Source: Heliocybe sulcata (lineage: Eukaryota; Basidiomycota; Agaricomycetes; Gloeophyllales; Gloeophyllaceae). Taken from it: a DNA stretch of 64,000 nucleotides. Both the position numbers and the translations under genes were made by a program. The stretch spans positions 261,688 to 325,687 of the forward strand of contig ML213523.1 in assembly GCA_004369045.1 (NCBI GenBank), read 5' to 3'. Shown in pieces: positions 21,755 to 34,028 of this stretch (positions within the stretch are counted from its first letter, which is position 1; every line of letters starts with the position of its first letter). Below the pieces are notes generated by a model, which ran no database searches, was not told the DNA's origin, and saw only the letters and a program-made list of their open reading frames with translations.

Positions 21755-24700
21755 CTAGGCGAGTCCCTTCATGATATCCGCCGCTACAGAACAAGATGTT
21801 AACAATGACAGAAGTCCAAACCATCAGATAACCACTCACCCTGCTCGGCGATCGCGTAAGCCGTAGCTAGGATTGTATCCATGAGTCCAGCTGCACCCGT
21901 AGTTTGTCTTAAAGGACATACCTTGCGTATGTGACGCGAAATGGAGAGGCACGACCGATAGATCCGCTATCCGGATGTTGCTCGTGCCATACACCTATAC
22001 AGCATCATCAGCTCCGGGTCGCCTCCATCGCAATCCTGAAAGAACCCGCCTTCAACTTGGGATCGACGACGCCACCCTTCTCCTTCGGCAGCATGGAACA
22101 GGCGCCGGCAGTATCTGATAACATGATTCAGTCTCCCGCGTCGGAACAACAGACGTGCGGTGCTCACGGTACGTTGTTGACATATTTGCCTTGATCCAAT
22201 CTGTCCGGGACGACGTTTCAAAAACGTTCTGTCTCCGCAATAACTGCGAACTTACCACCAATCTGTTTGTCGCTGACGACCTCGGGTCCGGGGTTCACCT
22301 CCTTGACTATATAAAGCGATGTATTAGCAAGCATCCCTGTGTCAGGGTTTGTCTACTTACCGACCATGCTCTTGAATGGTTCCGTCTTGGGCAGGTCACG
22401 GGCGAACCTGACGGCCTCGATGAAGGTCTGCAAGTCTGAACAAGAGATCACTATACTCGTCTCTAGATGTGGAGAGGTGTTACTTACCTATCTCTTGCTC
22501 GAAGTAGTGAGGGTCGAATTCTGGGTCCTTGGAGGGATCCTTGGTTGTCGCGTGCTACGGGAGAATCGGTCAGGGTGAAAGCCCCGTAACTGGAAGTTTA
22601 GAGTTACTCACAATCGTACCCCTCGAGAACCAGTGGTTCATCAATGACAACACCGTAATATACTTCTTCCCTTCCTTTGGGGGGTCTGCAAACATTAATT
22701 GGTCGATCCTATCAATCTTGCACTCCGTAATCAAGACTTACTCGGCCTCGACAAGAATCCAGGGAAATGGATCATCTCGCATCCAGGAGAGAGTCTGTCA
22801 AGTCGCTCCAGCTGAATGTTATACTGCTCTTGCAAGCCAACCGGGTACTTGTCCAAGTTCTTCCTGATCTTCTCCTTGGCTGCCTTGTGGATCTCGTCCG
22901 CACGCTTCGAGAGCATCTGCAGCGGGACGAAGCAGAAGCCCACCATGCCCATGGTGAAGAGGCCCTGCGCCGCTTTGCTGCATGATATTATGAATGACGA
23001 TCTCGTCTGATATAGTGGGAAAATGCGACGCACTGGAGCTCGATGTGCTCGGACGCAACTTTTGGATCCCGCAGAACGTCCAGAGTCTCGAAGGAGACGT
23101 CGTCGCGGAGCTCTGGTGACTATTAAGTAGCGAACGACGTCCAATCCGAGAAACGTACCCCACGTCGTTCCAATAAAGCAGTGCTCTTGGATGTTCTCCC
23201 CGACAGTTGGCATATCCAGAACCAGCGGGATCTCAAGCTTCTTCAGTAGAGCCGGCTGGCCGATACCGGACAGCTCGAGCACCTGCGGGGTCTTGAGACC
23301 TCTGTAGGCAACGCTCAGCAGACGTCCAAACCACGATAAATTCGAATTTACCCTGCGGCGACGACCACCTCCTTCTTGGCGTGCACGTAGTAGTTCTGGC
23401 CGTTCTGGGAGAACTCGACGCCTGTAGCGGTGACGAGGCCATCCTTGCCCTTGGTCGTCTCGAGCTTGTTGACTCGTGCTTGCACAAGAACGTGCAGGTT
23501 CTTTCTGTGCAGGTTAGGGAGGAAGAAGGCCTGGAGAGATATATAAGATTCCGATCGACCTGTATAACCTCGGGGCACTCACAGTCGTAGCGTAAGTACG
23601 GGTGGAGGTCTTGGGATCTACGGTGTTCGTTCCGAAGAAGACTCCACGACACTACGTGCTCATGTTAGCCGCCGGACACCGGAGTGAATTGTAAGATGCC
23701 CGTACATCTCCGTCAAGCTGATAGATTTGGTTTAGTATGGTTTAGTCTCGGTATAATAGGGAATATCTCACAGGTTTCGGAGCAAGAGGAATACCACGGT
23801 TAATAAGCGTCTGATACCATTTCAGCATGAGAGGCATACTTCATATGGCTGCTGACCCACCTGTTGCACCTCGAGCTCGGCCGCGCTGATCTTAGCCGGG
23901 AAAGACGTCAACAAAGGGCCTGAGTCACAATAAATCTGTTACAGGACAGCTCTGATCCAGCTATTCGCGCACCTGAAGTCCCGTTGTTCCAGCCCTTGAT
24001 TTTCAGGCCGTGCTTTGTCACTATCTCTTCCGCGGGATAGATGCAGCTATAGACGGTTGGCGTCAGTGCAGTGTGTGAACCAGGCAGAGCAACGCGGGCT
24101 TACGTTTCAGTCCTGAGAGCATATTTCTGGTAGTTCTTCCAGTTCCATCCCGGGTTCCCAAGTCGTTCCCAATCTGCGGTTTACTAGCGTCAGCACGGGC
24201 GCGGCACCGAGAGCACGTTTCTCACCGTCAATCTCGTCCGCTGGTGGCTTGGTCCAGCACAAGAAGTTAATTCCAGAGCTTCCACCTAGGCCTTTTCCAC
24301 TAGGAACAGGATGAATACGAGCCACAAAGTCGACCGGCGTGAGCCCCCTCACCGAGACCATGCGTACTGCGTCCCATTGGCATATTTTTGAGGGATCTGA
24401 AAACGGTCTGTCAAGCATTACCACGTCTCGCTGACATTAACACTCACGGTCTTGAAGGCCCAGTCGTACTCGGGAATCTCAAATTGTGCTCCGTACGAAG
24501 CGGGACGAACTTGAGCGTAGATTGAGTAAGCCTGTGCCACCAAGGTGACTTAGCTACTCACGTAGTACCGGGTCGTCAATGTTGGCGCCTCCGGCCTCGA
24601 GCACCAGGACGGACACAGCAGGATCGTCTGTGAGTCTAGCAGCGACACATAAACCTCCGGTCTAGCATGTGCATAAGTCCACAGTCCAGATCTTGCGTGA

Positions 24701-24840
24701 TATCGAGATTGACTGCACTTACACCACCGCCTGAGAGACAGGGCTCAGAATACTTTTACTAGTACTGGAGGCGATTTGCACGCACCTATAATAACATAGT
24801 CAAATGACTTTCCAGTCACGTCTTCAATCTTAGTAGTCAT
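21755..24840 (-). CDS. GMC oxidoreductase A (FAD-dependent, intracellular)
   Basis: This is a glucose-methanol-choline family flavoenzyme that would oxidise an alcohol or sugar. There is no signal peptide: it starts MTTKIEDVTGKSFDYVII and the FAD dinucleotide motif is assembled from three exons, the middle one only 8 nt (24723-24730), to give IIGGGTGGL. Further GMC signatures are VLVLEAGGANIDDP, YDWAFKT, KGLGGSSGINFLCWTKPPA, and SQILELSGIGQPALLKKLEI-type sequence. The C-terminal part has YHTAGACSMLPKEKGGVVDP, GTSNIRIADLSVVPLHFASH and TQATAYAIAEQAADIMKG. The H in HTAG and the H of ASHTQ are the likely catalytic pair. About 18 introns of near 50 bp are present and I saw no break. It is transcribed divergently from DUF6534 protein A and has a paralog at 57489. 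Confidence 0.88.
24723..24730 (-). other. 8-nt microexon in GMC oxidoreductase A
   Basis: The minus-strand octamer GCGGTGGT is flanked by CAG and GTAAGT. It completes ATA-G/GC-GGT-GGT/ACC, that is IGGGT, the FAD-binding glycine triplet. The paralog has the same microexon at 57594-57601. Confidence 0.85.
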
Positions 24841-24926
24841 TGTACTTCTTGTGAAAGCGGAAAACTGGAACCGCGTTGAGCAGGGTACTGATCTTAGAAG
24901 AGTTAAAACGTCAAAGAGCGAGAACC

Positions 24927-24932
24927 TTTATA
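24927..24932 (-). promoter_or_regulatory. TATA box of GMC oxidoreductase A
   Basis: Minus-strand CATATAAAGG lies about 87 bases before the ATG. GMC oxidoreductase B has a TATAAAG about 40 bases before its start. Confidence 0.45.
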
Positions 24933-26326
24933 TGAAGGCCTCGGGTTAGCGGTAACCGAGCAACGTTCCTACCCCCCTTTCTGGTAGAACTTCGGTTGAG
25001 CGTCGTTACGTACTACGCTGGAGCTGGGGGTGCATTCTGCGTAGAGATGCGTACGAAGAGAGGTATCGCCATAGGAGTCTATGCGCGCTAGCAACCCTTG
25101 CTGCGAGAAGCAAGTTTGGAGCACCAAAGAACCGTCACGAGAACCTGGCACATATATTCAATCTCGCCCAGGAATCTACTCCAGATCGCCGATCCGAGAG
25201 TAGTCCCCATTTGCAGATTTATTCAGGATCTTGAACCGAGGTAGATCTGCTCCCTGCGCGCTCGACATAAACTGTGGATGCTACTACGAGCCATATTTTG
25301 TCAGCCGCAAGCAAGTACCAAATTACAACAAGTCCCACTTGCCCCACTGTTTGCCACACTCCGAGCGTCTGGATTGGTTCGTTCAGAATGGAAAGGAAAG
25401 GAAAACAAAAGGGGTCGGAAGCATTTTTCTTATGTTTATCCGGAAGCGCCACAGCCATCGCCACAGCCACTCCTCCGTACGAGCGGGTACGAGCGGGGAG
25501 GTACCTTCAAACATTTCCAAGCCGCGAGTCACAGGTCGACGTAGCCCATACAACAGCAAGTCATGATACGCTGCCAATGCTACCAATGCTAAGGCCGCTC
25601 CAGCACTGCAGCAGGAGTTGCTATGATAACCGCAACGTGGTTCCGGCAGTACTAGTTTTCCTACTCCTCTGTCCGTGGCGCTTCACTGCTACAGCCGTAT
25701 CATGCATTGCCTTGCCGCCGGTATTTGGGACAATGGGCCACCTGACCAACTGTAAAGTTCCCCATACTGTGCCGGATGTCCACAAATAAGGTAAAGTTAC
25801 TCGATCGCGTCTGGATTTCAAGCAGTTTTGCAGAAACCAAAACTTGCAGGACTTGGTAACCATCTTGGCGATCGGGTATTCTGGGGTAAGCGAGGGTCAT
25901 TCCAGGGGCAAATCGCGAAGGTCAGCGTATGGAAATGACTTCGCTTGCCCTCGCAAGAACCAGACGGCATTCTACCGCGCAGGGTAGAGGCATCCCTGTA
26001 ACAGATTGCGCCTACAGCCATAAGTGAAAGCGGGCTGCTGGATACTCAGCTGACTTACTTGCAGGCCTTGAGTCTTGACGGAGCTAACGGATTTCGCAAG
26101 TACTTACTACACCAAGCATTGGTCTCCCACACGGCGGTCGCAATCCCTCCAAAGATCTGGTGCGTAGTGTAGTACGGTTACCAAGTCTCGTTCGCTAACG
26201 CTCCATGCTTCTGCTCTTCTAATTTCACTTCGGTCCCGATCGTCCGTCCATCACATTAGCACACATGAATCGTAATGGAGCCACAGCAAGAACCGTACGC
26301 GTTGCGAACGATACTCCGTTGGCTGT

Positions 26327-26333
26327 TATATAG
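26327..26333 (+). promoter_or_regulatory. TATA-like site of DUF6534 protein A
   Basis: TATATAG lies about 100 bases before the proposed start codon at 26431. Confidence 0.35.
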
Positions 26334-26430
26334 GGCACCTAGGGTCGCTGTCGCCCGACCCTTCGCAGCGTGTTCCCTCCGACAGGCCTTTTTGCGCTGG
26401 ACTTAACTTTACGAGTTCGTGGAAACCACC

Positions 26431-28191
26431 ATGGGCAGTCCAGCAGCCGTAGTGTACGTGTTCAATTTGGTCAGCTGTCAAGAACGTCCCTAGATTCTAG
26501 CCTTTGCGTGCAGGCACGGTCCAGCCATCATCGGCCTCTTCTTCAATATTCTCCTGTATGGTATTATGATCACGCAGGTTTTCCTGTACTTCAAGTCATT
26601 CCCCAAGTACGTACCTTCAAGTCTGCCTCACACACGCCACTCATCCTGGCATAGAGACCGAACATGGATGAAGTTCTACGTACGGCAGTCTATCGCGCTG
26701 TCCGGTCATTCGTTGACAGTCGTTGACTTTAGGTGCTACTTCTATTTGTAGCCGACACTCTCAACTCCGTGTTGGACTGCATCTGGATGTATCAATCCAT
26801 AATCATACATTTCGGTGAGCCGCTCCAGGTTCCGTCCGCTATTAAAAGCTGACAACCTTGCTTTAGGGGACAACGACTTCGTCTCCAAGGCTAACTGGGG
26901 TGAGTACTGCCTCATAATGCAGCGATACCGTACTGACTGTGTACATATCAGCCTTCGCCGCGGATCCTGCTATGACTGTACGAGATCCTCGCTGGCCTTT
27001 CCCAGTCTCCACGCCTCACCGAGTTCTCACAGGGCATAATCGCGATGCTTGTTCAGTTTTTCTTCGCATGGAGAATAAAAATCCTGACTGGAAGCTGGAT
27101 CCTTGTCATCGCAGTAGTGATCGCTGCATTAGGCGGAGGCCGTGAGTCTCAAGGCCGCTCACCGTCTGCTATCGCTCACCTTCGTTCTTTCTCAGTGGGA
27201 GGAGTGGGAACCGCGATTGCGGTCACTATCCTTCCCCACTTTGCTGATTTCCAGATGTTCCAGCCTGTGGTAGTCGTCTGGCTCATTTCGAATGCGGTGT
27301 GCGACGTGCTTATTACCTCAGCGCTCACATGGCATTTGGTATGTAGGTCCTCTTCGAGAGGTCCCCTCTTCTGATTTTTTTGTGCCGTCAGAGGAGACAT
27401 AAAACCGGCTTCCCCGCGACCGATGATATCGTGAACAGGATCATTCGTTGTACGTACATATTTGGCACCGTGGAGCATTTTCTCTGATCCTTGCTTTCTT
27501 AGTGACTGTCCAGACGGGCATGTTGACGGCGGTTGTTGCGGTCCTCGATGTCGGATTCTTCGTGGGCAGTGTACGTCTCAATTGTAACACTTTCTCCATC
27601 TACCAACTGACATCAACTTTTGACAGCCGAGCGGCATGTCAGTACCACCCCGCATGAAAGCTCACCTGTTCTCTTACTCATTCTCCTTCTAGACACCTTG
27701 CCTTCAACTTCCCGCTATCGAAGTTATACACCAACTCTTTGATGTCAACCCTCAACTCACGCTCAGGGTGGAAGTACAACCGCACAACAGAGCCAAGCGG
27801 ACACGACCCCGAAGCTGTCTCGGGCGCCCATCTGTCCACGCATCGCGAGGCCTCGCGGCCGCGAAAGGTAGGGTACCTTCCTGTCGGGCATGAGTCCACG
27901 TCCAAGATCTAATGTCGGCGATAGCCGGGACCGGGCGTGTTGAACTTATCGCAAGGGCGAACGCCAGAGGTGAGCTCCGCGCCCCCGCTGCCTTATGAAC
28001 TACCTCTTACATGTGATCTCCAGGTCTTTGTGCACGTCGAGTCGCACCAGATGGTGGACATGGACAACAAAGGGTCGTCGACGCTGTACCAAGACGTCGA
28101 GGACGAACATGTGCGTTCTCATTTCGGTAAATCGCAGGGTACATTGTCCAATACGTCGTCAAGTCAGGACACTATGGCCACCCGTAAATAG
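26431..28191 (+). CDS. DUF6534 integral membrane protein A
   Basis: This is a seven-helix-type membrane protein of unknown function, common and expanded in Agaricomycetes. The first exon gives MGSPAAV and is spliced to VHGPAIIGLFFNILLYGIMI, the first helix. Later exons give DCIWMYQSIIIHFG, AMLVQFFFAWRIKILTGSWI, VGGVGTAIAVTILPHF, then PVVVVWLISNAVCDVLITSA with the typical NAVCDVLIT motif, LTVQTGMLTAVVAVLDVGFF, and the signature LAFNFPLSKLYTNSLMSTLN, after which a polar cytosolic tail follows. The tail continues through a spliced exon with VFVHVESHQMVDMDNKG to the stop at 28191. Introns are about 50 bp. It is divergent from GMC oxidoreductase A and has a close paralog at 53520-55244 in the opposite orientation. 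Confidence 0.85.
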
Positions 28192-29061
28192 AGTTTGAGG
28201 GTCGGGGCGCTGGGACACCTACGGTAGATATCTATGGCATGCGCCGGATGTATATAATCTATGTTCGTTCTAATGTCCATGATTGGCCATATAGTGCAGG
28301 GTGCGGGTTAGCAGGCGACCGCGCTTAGTAGTCTGGAAACTGGACTTTGCTCGGAGCGTAGCATGCTCGACTAGACTTAACCCTGCCAGGCGCTAAACTC
28401 TTCCTTCTACCGAGACTCATCCCGATTGCTTCCGTTCTCCGGTCTTCAATCGCTCACAGCACGCAGATCTCGAGGTTCCAGGAACAGTGCGAAGCTGAGC
28501 GTCAATTACATCAACTTGAGCTCGGAAGTTCGCTCGCCAATCTCGGAATAGTTGAGCGGGGAGGCACGGGTTCCTATACATTCCTATAAAGATATCGATG
28601 CAATGCTCGGCCGCCGCACAATCTGCGTCCTGTAATTCAGCGGTACCGAGATGTGGGAAGGGATCATTTTCCCAGCTTGTACACCGGGAAGCGGTAGCTT
28701 CTGACGCATAATACGGTGCACGCAGTGGCCTCCCGTTTGTTGAATTCAGCGCTGTCCTGGTCGTCGAAATACGTACATATGGAGATACAGATCGGGAGTC
28801 AGAACGAGCGTACAACAGGCAGATGTGTTACAGAAAAACTCCTCATAATTGTGCGCAGCGACTCAGAGAGAGTAAGAGCGACGACGAGCGTCGCTGCCCG
28901 ACCGCCGGCTGTTTGTGGCGTTAGAGGCGCCAATCAACGCCGCATTTTCCCACGTTCATGATCACAGCAATACTCGGATTTCACATGTTACTTGCAATTG
29001 CATTCATCAATGAGACGTCTCCTCTCTTGAGCGGGCCGTCTCTGTCACCGAAAGGGCCATT
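28192..29061. other. Intergenic, nothing recognised
   Basis: It lies between DUF6534 protein A and the ABCD transporter. Open frames are short and without motifs. Confidence 0.45.
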
Positions 29062-31938
29062 ATGGCACCAGAAAGTATGTCTGAACTCGGGAAGCGTCTC
29101 CAGCGTCTCTCTCCCAAGTCGCGAACGCCAATATTGGCCTTGCTGGTTTCGATTCTTATCCTGCGGTCGCGTCTCATAGATGCACCAGGGCTGGTGTACA
29201 CTAGACTGAGGGAGGCAGCGAAGGGGAAGAGGCCAGCTCCTGAGGATATTGAAGAGGCTCTTCAGAAAGTCTACATCGATGAGGCGGACGGCAGCAAGAC
29301 ACTTCTCGTACCGTATGGCAAGAACGTGAACAAGGTAAGCAAGCATATCGAATGGGAAATGTGGAGGGTATGAACTGCTTGCTTCCAGATCAACATCAAG
29401 CCGACGCCACCTTCAGCACTTGCCTCCTCGTCCAAATCCTTCCCTTTGCTCTCCTCGTCACACAAACCTAGCTTGTCCCGGTCCTTCCTTCGACAGCTCT
29501 CCTCAATTCTGCGTATTGCATTCCCCTCACTGACATGCCGGGAATCCTTCATCCTTGTCCTTCATTCATTCTTCCTTATTCTGCGCACTGTTCTCAGTGT
29601 CGGTGTTGCGAAGCTGGATGGCCGAATTGTCAAGGACCTAGTGAGCGCGAATGGGAAAGGATTCCTCAAGGGCCTCGGCCTATGGTTCCTCCTCGCAATC
29701 CCAAGCACGTATACGAACTCGATGGTCTGTAGACTGACGACTCTTGTTTGACGGCTGAAATGACCCCATATACTTAGATCCGCCACCTCCAATCGAGCCT
29801 GTCTCTCCGCATGCGGACTCGCTTGACGCGTTACACGCACGACCTGTACCTCTCATCCTTCCCGCATCTGCGATATTACCGCGTGGGCTTAGAAGGTATT
29901 GCACATCCGCCCCTCTGCGCTTGACATCCTCACACGTCTCCCAGGTGGACTCGAAGGCGTAGACCAATATATCACCGCGGATATCGCCGCCTTCTTGGAC
30001 TCGCTCTCCACGCTCTAGTACGCTCCTTTTTCTGATCCATGTCCTCACATAACCCACCATTCCCAGCGGCAACCTCATCAAGCCATCCACCGACCTTGTC
30101 CTGTTTACGCTCTCCCTCTCGCGCTCGCTGGGCCCCTCAGGTACCGCCCTCCTGTTCCTCAACTACTACGTAACTGCGAGTATCCTGCGCGCGGTGACAC
30201 CTGCGTTTGGTCGACTTGCCGAAGTTGAGAGGAGGCTCGAGGGCGAATTCAGAGCGGGGGTTGGGAGGGTCGGCAGGGAGGCGGAGGAGATCGCGTGAGT
30301 CTTCCTCGAAGTAAAACATATCGCGCAGAACTGCTAACGGGATTCGTAAAGGTTTTACGACGGAGGCAAGAGGGAGCTCGACATTCTTTGGAGAGCGTAT
30401 ACCAGGCTCATCAAGCATGTGAACTCCATCTTCAAGGTATCCCTACTATTCCAAATTCGTAACGCTCCGTCCGGTGATATCTTACCGTCTTCGCAGATTC
30501 GTATTGCATATGAGTGGACTGAGGACTACGTCATCAAATACCTTTGGTCCGCAGCAGGCTACGGCCTCATCTCGATCCCTGTACTCATGGGGAAAACGCG
30601 ATCGCTTGGCGTGCAGGCCAGCCCATCATCCAAGCCGAATACGGACTCCGATGGACCGGACAATGCAGTCGCCAATCGTACCGAGAGTAAGTCCCAATGC
30701 TCCCCCTCACCAGCGCAAGACGCTCAAGATGAGACATAGACTACATCTCCTCACGCCGACTGCTTTTATCGCTCGCTGACGCAGGCGGGCGGTTGATGTA
30801 CGCCTACAAGGACCTCCTTGAGCTTTCCGGGCTCACAACGCGTCTGTACACCCTCCTGTCGACACTGCACAGCCTCCCGCGACTGCCAGATATCACGAAC
30901 GCATCCGACGAGATCACGCTCGAGCATGTCGACGTCGGCGTGCCGCCGCTCAATTTTGTGTTGGCAGACGATGAGTACGAAGTACAGGCGACGATCAACC
31001 CGCCGCTCGTGCGCGACCTGACGCTAAGGCTGCGGAAGGGCGAGCATTTGATGATTACGGGTAGTAACGGGGTGGGTAAGACTGCGATCGCAAGGGTGCT
31101 CGCGGGCCTGTGGGCACCTCAAGGGGGTGTGGTACAGAGGCCGGATGAGGTGCTTGTCGTACCTCAGCGGGCGTATATGGTCGCTGGGAGCTTGTTGGAC
31201 CAGTCGGTGTTCTACTATCTTCCTGAAAGACGCACACTGATGAGGATGGGGTGGTAGAATTATATACCCGCACTCGTACCCGCAGTACGTTAAGTCAGGC
31301 AAGACGGAAAAGGACCTGATGGAGATCCTCGAATCGGTTCATCTGGCGTACCTGCCTGCCCGAGAGGGTGGGTGGCGAACAAGAAAGGAGTGGAGAGACG
31401 TGCTCAGCGGGGGTGAAAAGCAACGGGTGAGTATCCAAGAACACTTCTACCGCAAAGGTTTATTGACGTTATGTGGTCAGATGGGCATGGCCAGAGTTTT
31501 CTATCACAAGCCCAAATTCGCAGTTTTAGATGGTAGGTCGGACCGCGTTAGCAATATTCAATCCTGACCCAGCTTATCGCGCTCTAGAATGCACGAGCGC
31601 TGTATCAAGCGACGTTGAAGGTCGTATGTACGAACATGCCAAGAGCCTCGGGATCACGCTCATCACGATTTCCTTACGGTAAGTCACAGGATTGCATATG
31701 GCCGAAATACGCTCATGTTGTGTTATATAGACCGTCGCTAACGCGGTATCATACTCAACTGTTGAGCCTCTCTGGTGATGGAAGCGGCCGGACGAGCCTG
31801 ACTCGCGTAGGCACCGCGGAAGAGCGTATGGGGATCGACCGAGAGATTATCAACTTGGAGAGCAAACTGGGCGAGGTGGAGAGCTGGCGGCAACGCTTGG
31901 AGGAGTTGAATGGGCAGTTGGGCATCCAGAAACATTGA
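29062..31938 (+). CDS. PXA1: Peroxisomal ABC half-transporter, ALDP/ABCD family
   Basis: ABCD half-transporters import very-long-chain acyl-CoAs into peroxisomes for beta-oxidation. The start [19 protein letters not shown] precedes a hydrophobic stretch, then helices of the ABC membrane domain: [51 protein letters not shown] and [20 protein letters not shown]. The nucleotide-binding domain has Walker [11 protein letters not shown], the Q-loop region [20 protein letters not shown] (joined over an intron), signature [13 protein letters not shown], and Walker [18 protein letters not shown]; the last two are also spliced. The C-terminus, [20 protein letters not shown], is helical. PXA1 or PXA2 assignment is uncertain; fungi need both halves. 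It sits between one copy of the duplicated pair and a mobile-element zone, and its last ~60 coding bases are partly repeated near 34885. Confidence 0.88.
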
Positions 31939-32239
31939 TAAATATCGGTGCTGTTGTCGTATGTAGGGGGGTGTGGATGTCGGCCACCATACCCTTGTAA
32001 CTGATTGTACACATGGCGGCTGAAGGAAACTGAGCGTTTAAGTACTGATGGTTCAGGAATGCCTTGTGCATATCCAAACATGATCCGCAAAGTCACGATA
32101 GAGTGTTGTGGTACGGCCTGACGCCTTTGCCTTGATATCACAGGACACGGAAAGAGACGTCAAAAGCAAAGGACATCATCGGATGAAAACTGTAAGCGCA
32201 TGAGGCCTTCAAGCGGTCGAGCATGTCTTCCCTCCACGT

Positions 32240-32285
32240 ACTTGGGAAGCTCCGACTGCCGTCGGTAACTGACCCCTCCTTTGAA
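32240..32285 (+). repeat. Dispersed repeat family 1, copy A
   Basis: About 42 bases from CTTGGGAAGCTCCGAC onward are nearly identical to the reverse complement of 53053-53099. The core contains a small hairpin, CCGAC-TGCC-GTCGG, followed by CCCCTCCTTT. Confidence 0.75.
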
Positions 32286-32573
32286 GTACAAAGGAAAACT
32301 ATTGTCATAACAGGGAAAGCACTGCTGATATACAGTGACATATGTAGAGATAGACAGCATCATTATGCACAGTTCTAGATCTATAGGCCAAGTATATACT
32401 TAAAGTTACAGTAAGTACTATACGGAATATGGATTATTGGGGACAATACTAGAGAGTGTAAGGCGGACGAGCACCGCGATCACGAAGGATTGATAGCTAC
32501 ATACCATTGAAGAATGCCTGGCCCTCTCCGAAGGTGATTCCATGGGTCTCGCCGGGGGCACTCTTCTTCTTTC

Positions 32574-33677
32574 TAGTGATGCCGACGTTCAGTCTGGAAC
32601 TTCGGTGAACGCGTTCAGGACCGGAACCGAACGGACGTTCACGTTCGACGTTCAAAGGTGTACCTGGACCGAACGCAATGTTACGTTCATGGTTCAGCAC
32701 CCAACGCACTCTGGAGAACGTTGCCGGACGCGTCCGAACGCCTGGACGCAATGGGGAAGATTCCAAATTCCGCGGTCATTTTCACGGCCTTCATTGCTGT
32801 GGTAATCCATTTCTTCTCTCTACGATTGCCATGACCATGGGTATGATTCTCCTGACCTACCAAATATGGCCTTTATTAATGCTTAACAGGTGGTTGTGTT
32901 GTTTCGGACTCACAAGTCCATGCATCATGCTCGATGCTCACCTTCGACCGTAGGTAATGAATAGTCATTGATGAAGCCCACATTCGTCGCGATACCGAGG
33001 TCCAATGTACCCTGCGAGATCAGGCAGGAAGAATACCACGTAGGCAGGAGTCCGCGAGAGGAGCTTGAGACGTACTGAGCAGTCCTCCGAACCTCCTAGC
33101 CTTCACGATGCCGTTCATTGGTGGGCCGTGAGTGTTCCGATTCATTACTCTTGTCTATTCAAACTGAATTGTCCCTAGCATCACCAAGTTCAATATCCCG
33201 TCCTGTCGCGGATGGCCAGAGACTACCTCGCTATCCAAGGCTCCGCTGTTGCATCTGAACGTGCATTTTCAAGTGGATGCATCACGAGTGTGCCGCGACA
33301 TAGGCGAATGCAGGCAAGTGTCTTCGGAGCACTCCAGATCCTGAAGAGTGCATATCGGAATGGCCATATCTCAGCCAGCAAGGAGGCTGCGGACTTCGTA
33401 AAGGATCTGAAGTTCCATTCCGATGTGGGCGACGATGAGTGGACTGATGTTGATGATGATGGGGACATCGTATAGTATGATATAGTTCTGCAAATGATTG
33501 TATTCTTTTCCCGTTCAGATGCATTCGGACGCGCCTGAACGTCTATTGAACGCTGTCGAACGGTTCTCCAACGTCCGGTCCAACGTTCAGTGAGACACTC
33601 GAACGGAACCTTTCGTTCTGTCCTCGGTTCTCTGAAAAGGGATAAGAACCGAACTGAACCAAACTTCGGCATCACTA
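32574..33677 (+). mobile_element. hAT DNA transposon, internally deleted, with intact ends
   Basis: The element begins TAGTGATGCCGA and ends with the inverted match TTCGGCATCACTA. It is flanked by a perfect 8-bp direct duplication, CTTCTTTC, at 32566-32573 and 33678-33685, which is the hAT target-site length. Both subterminal regions (about 32580-32760 and 33515-33660) are crowded with GAACG/CGTTC motifs, as expected for transposase-binding sites. Inside, 33212-33475 encodes the C-terminal dimerisation region of a hAT transposase, ending before the right subterminal region. At 1104 bp the element lacks most of a transposase gene (usually over 2 kb), so it is non-autonomous. Matching ends and duplication suggest fairly recent insertion. 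Confidence 0.88.
33176..33475 (+). pseudogene. hAT transposase C-terminal (hATC dimerisation) fragment
   Basis: The frame reads HHQVQYPVLSRMARDYLAIQ, then GSAVASERAFSSG and ALQILKSAYRNGHIS, which are the conserved hATC motifs (the SERAFSSG block and the downstream leucine-rich helix). The catalytic core and BED zinc finger are absent, so this piece cannot act as a transposase. It lies inside the 32574-33677 element on the same strand. Confidence 0.85.
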
Positions 33678-34028
33678 CTTCTTTCGCGGAATGACAATGG
33701 GTTGGTGCAGGGTGATGAGACACGGAGCAAAAAAATGTCCACCCTGTGAATGTCAGCTGAAGGTTTCTTCAATTTGTTGGAAGGGATTGACCAGTGAGAC
33801 AAGGTAAATAGACCTGCACTAGCACATTTTCCAGGTGAGGCCGATACATCTTGGGCTTGAGGCCGCCCAATTTGGATGGACTGTCACGAGAAATCCATGC
33901 CACTATTCATTGATGCATCTGCATGCAGAGGATACAACCAAAGGTCAACCACTCAATACAAAAGAAAAGAAATATTGCTGTTGCCGTGAGGAAAAACCCT
34001 GGAAAAGAGAAAGAGCAGACATAATGAA

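Larger units (their letters stand above)
24841..26430. other. Shared upstream region of the divergent GMC-A / DUF6534-A pair
   Basis: No exon was recognised. It holds TATA-like sites at both ends and a small direct repeat, GTACGAGCGG twice, at 25477-25496. It should contain the control elements for both genes. Confidence 0.45.
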
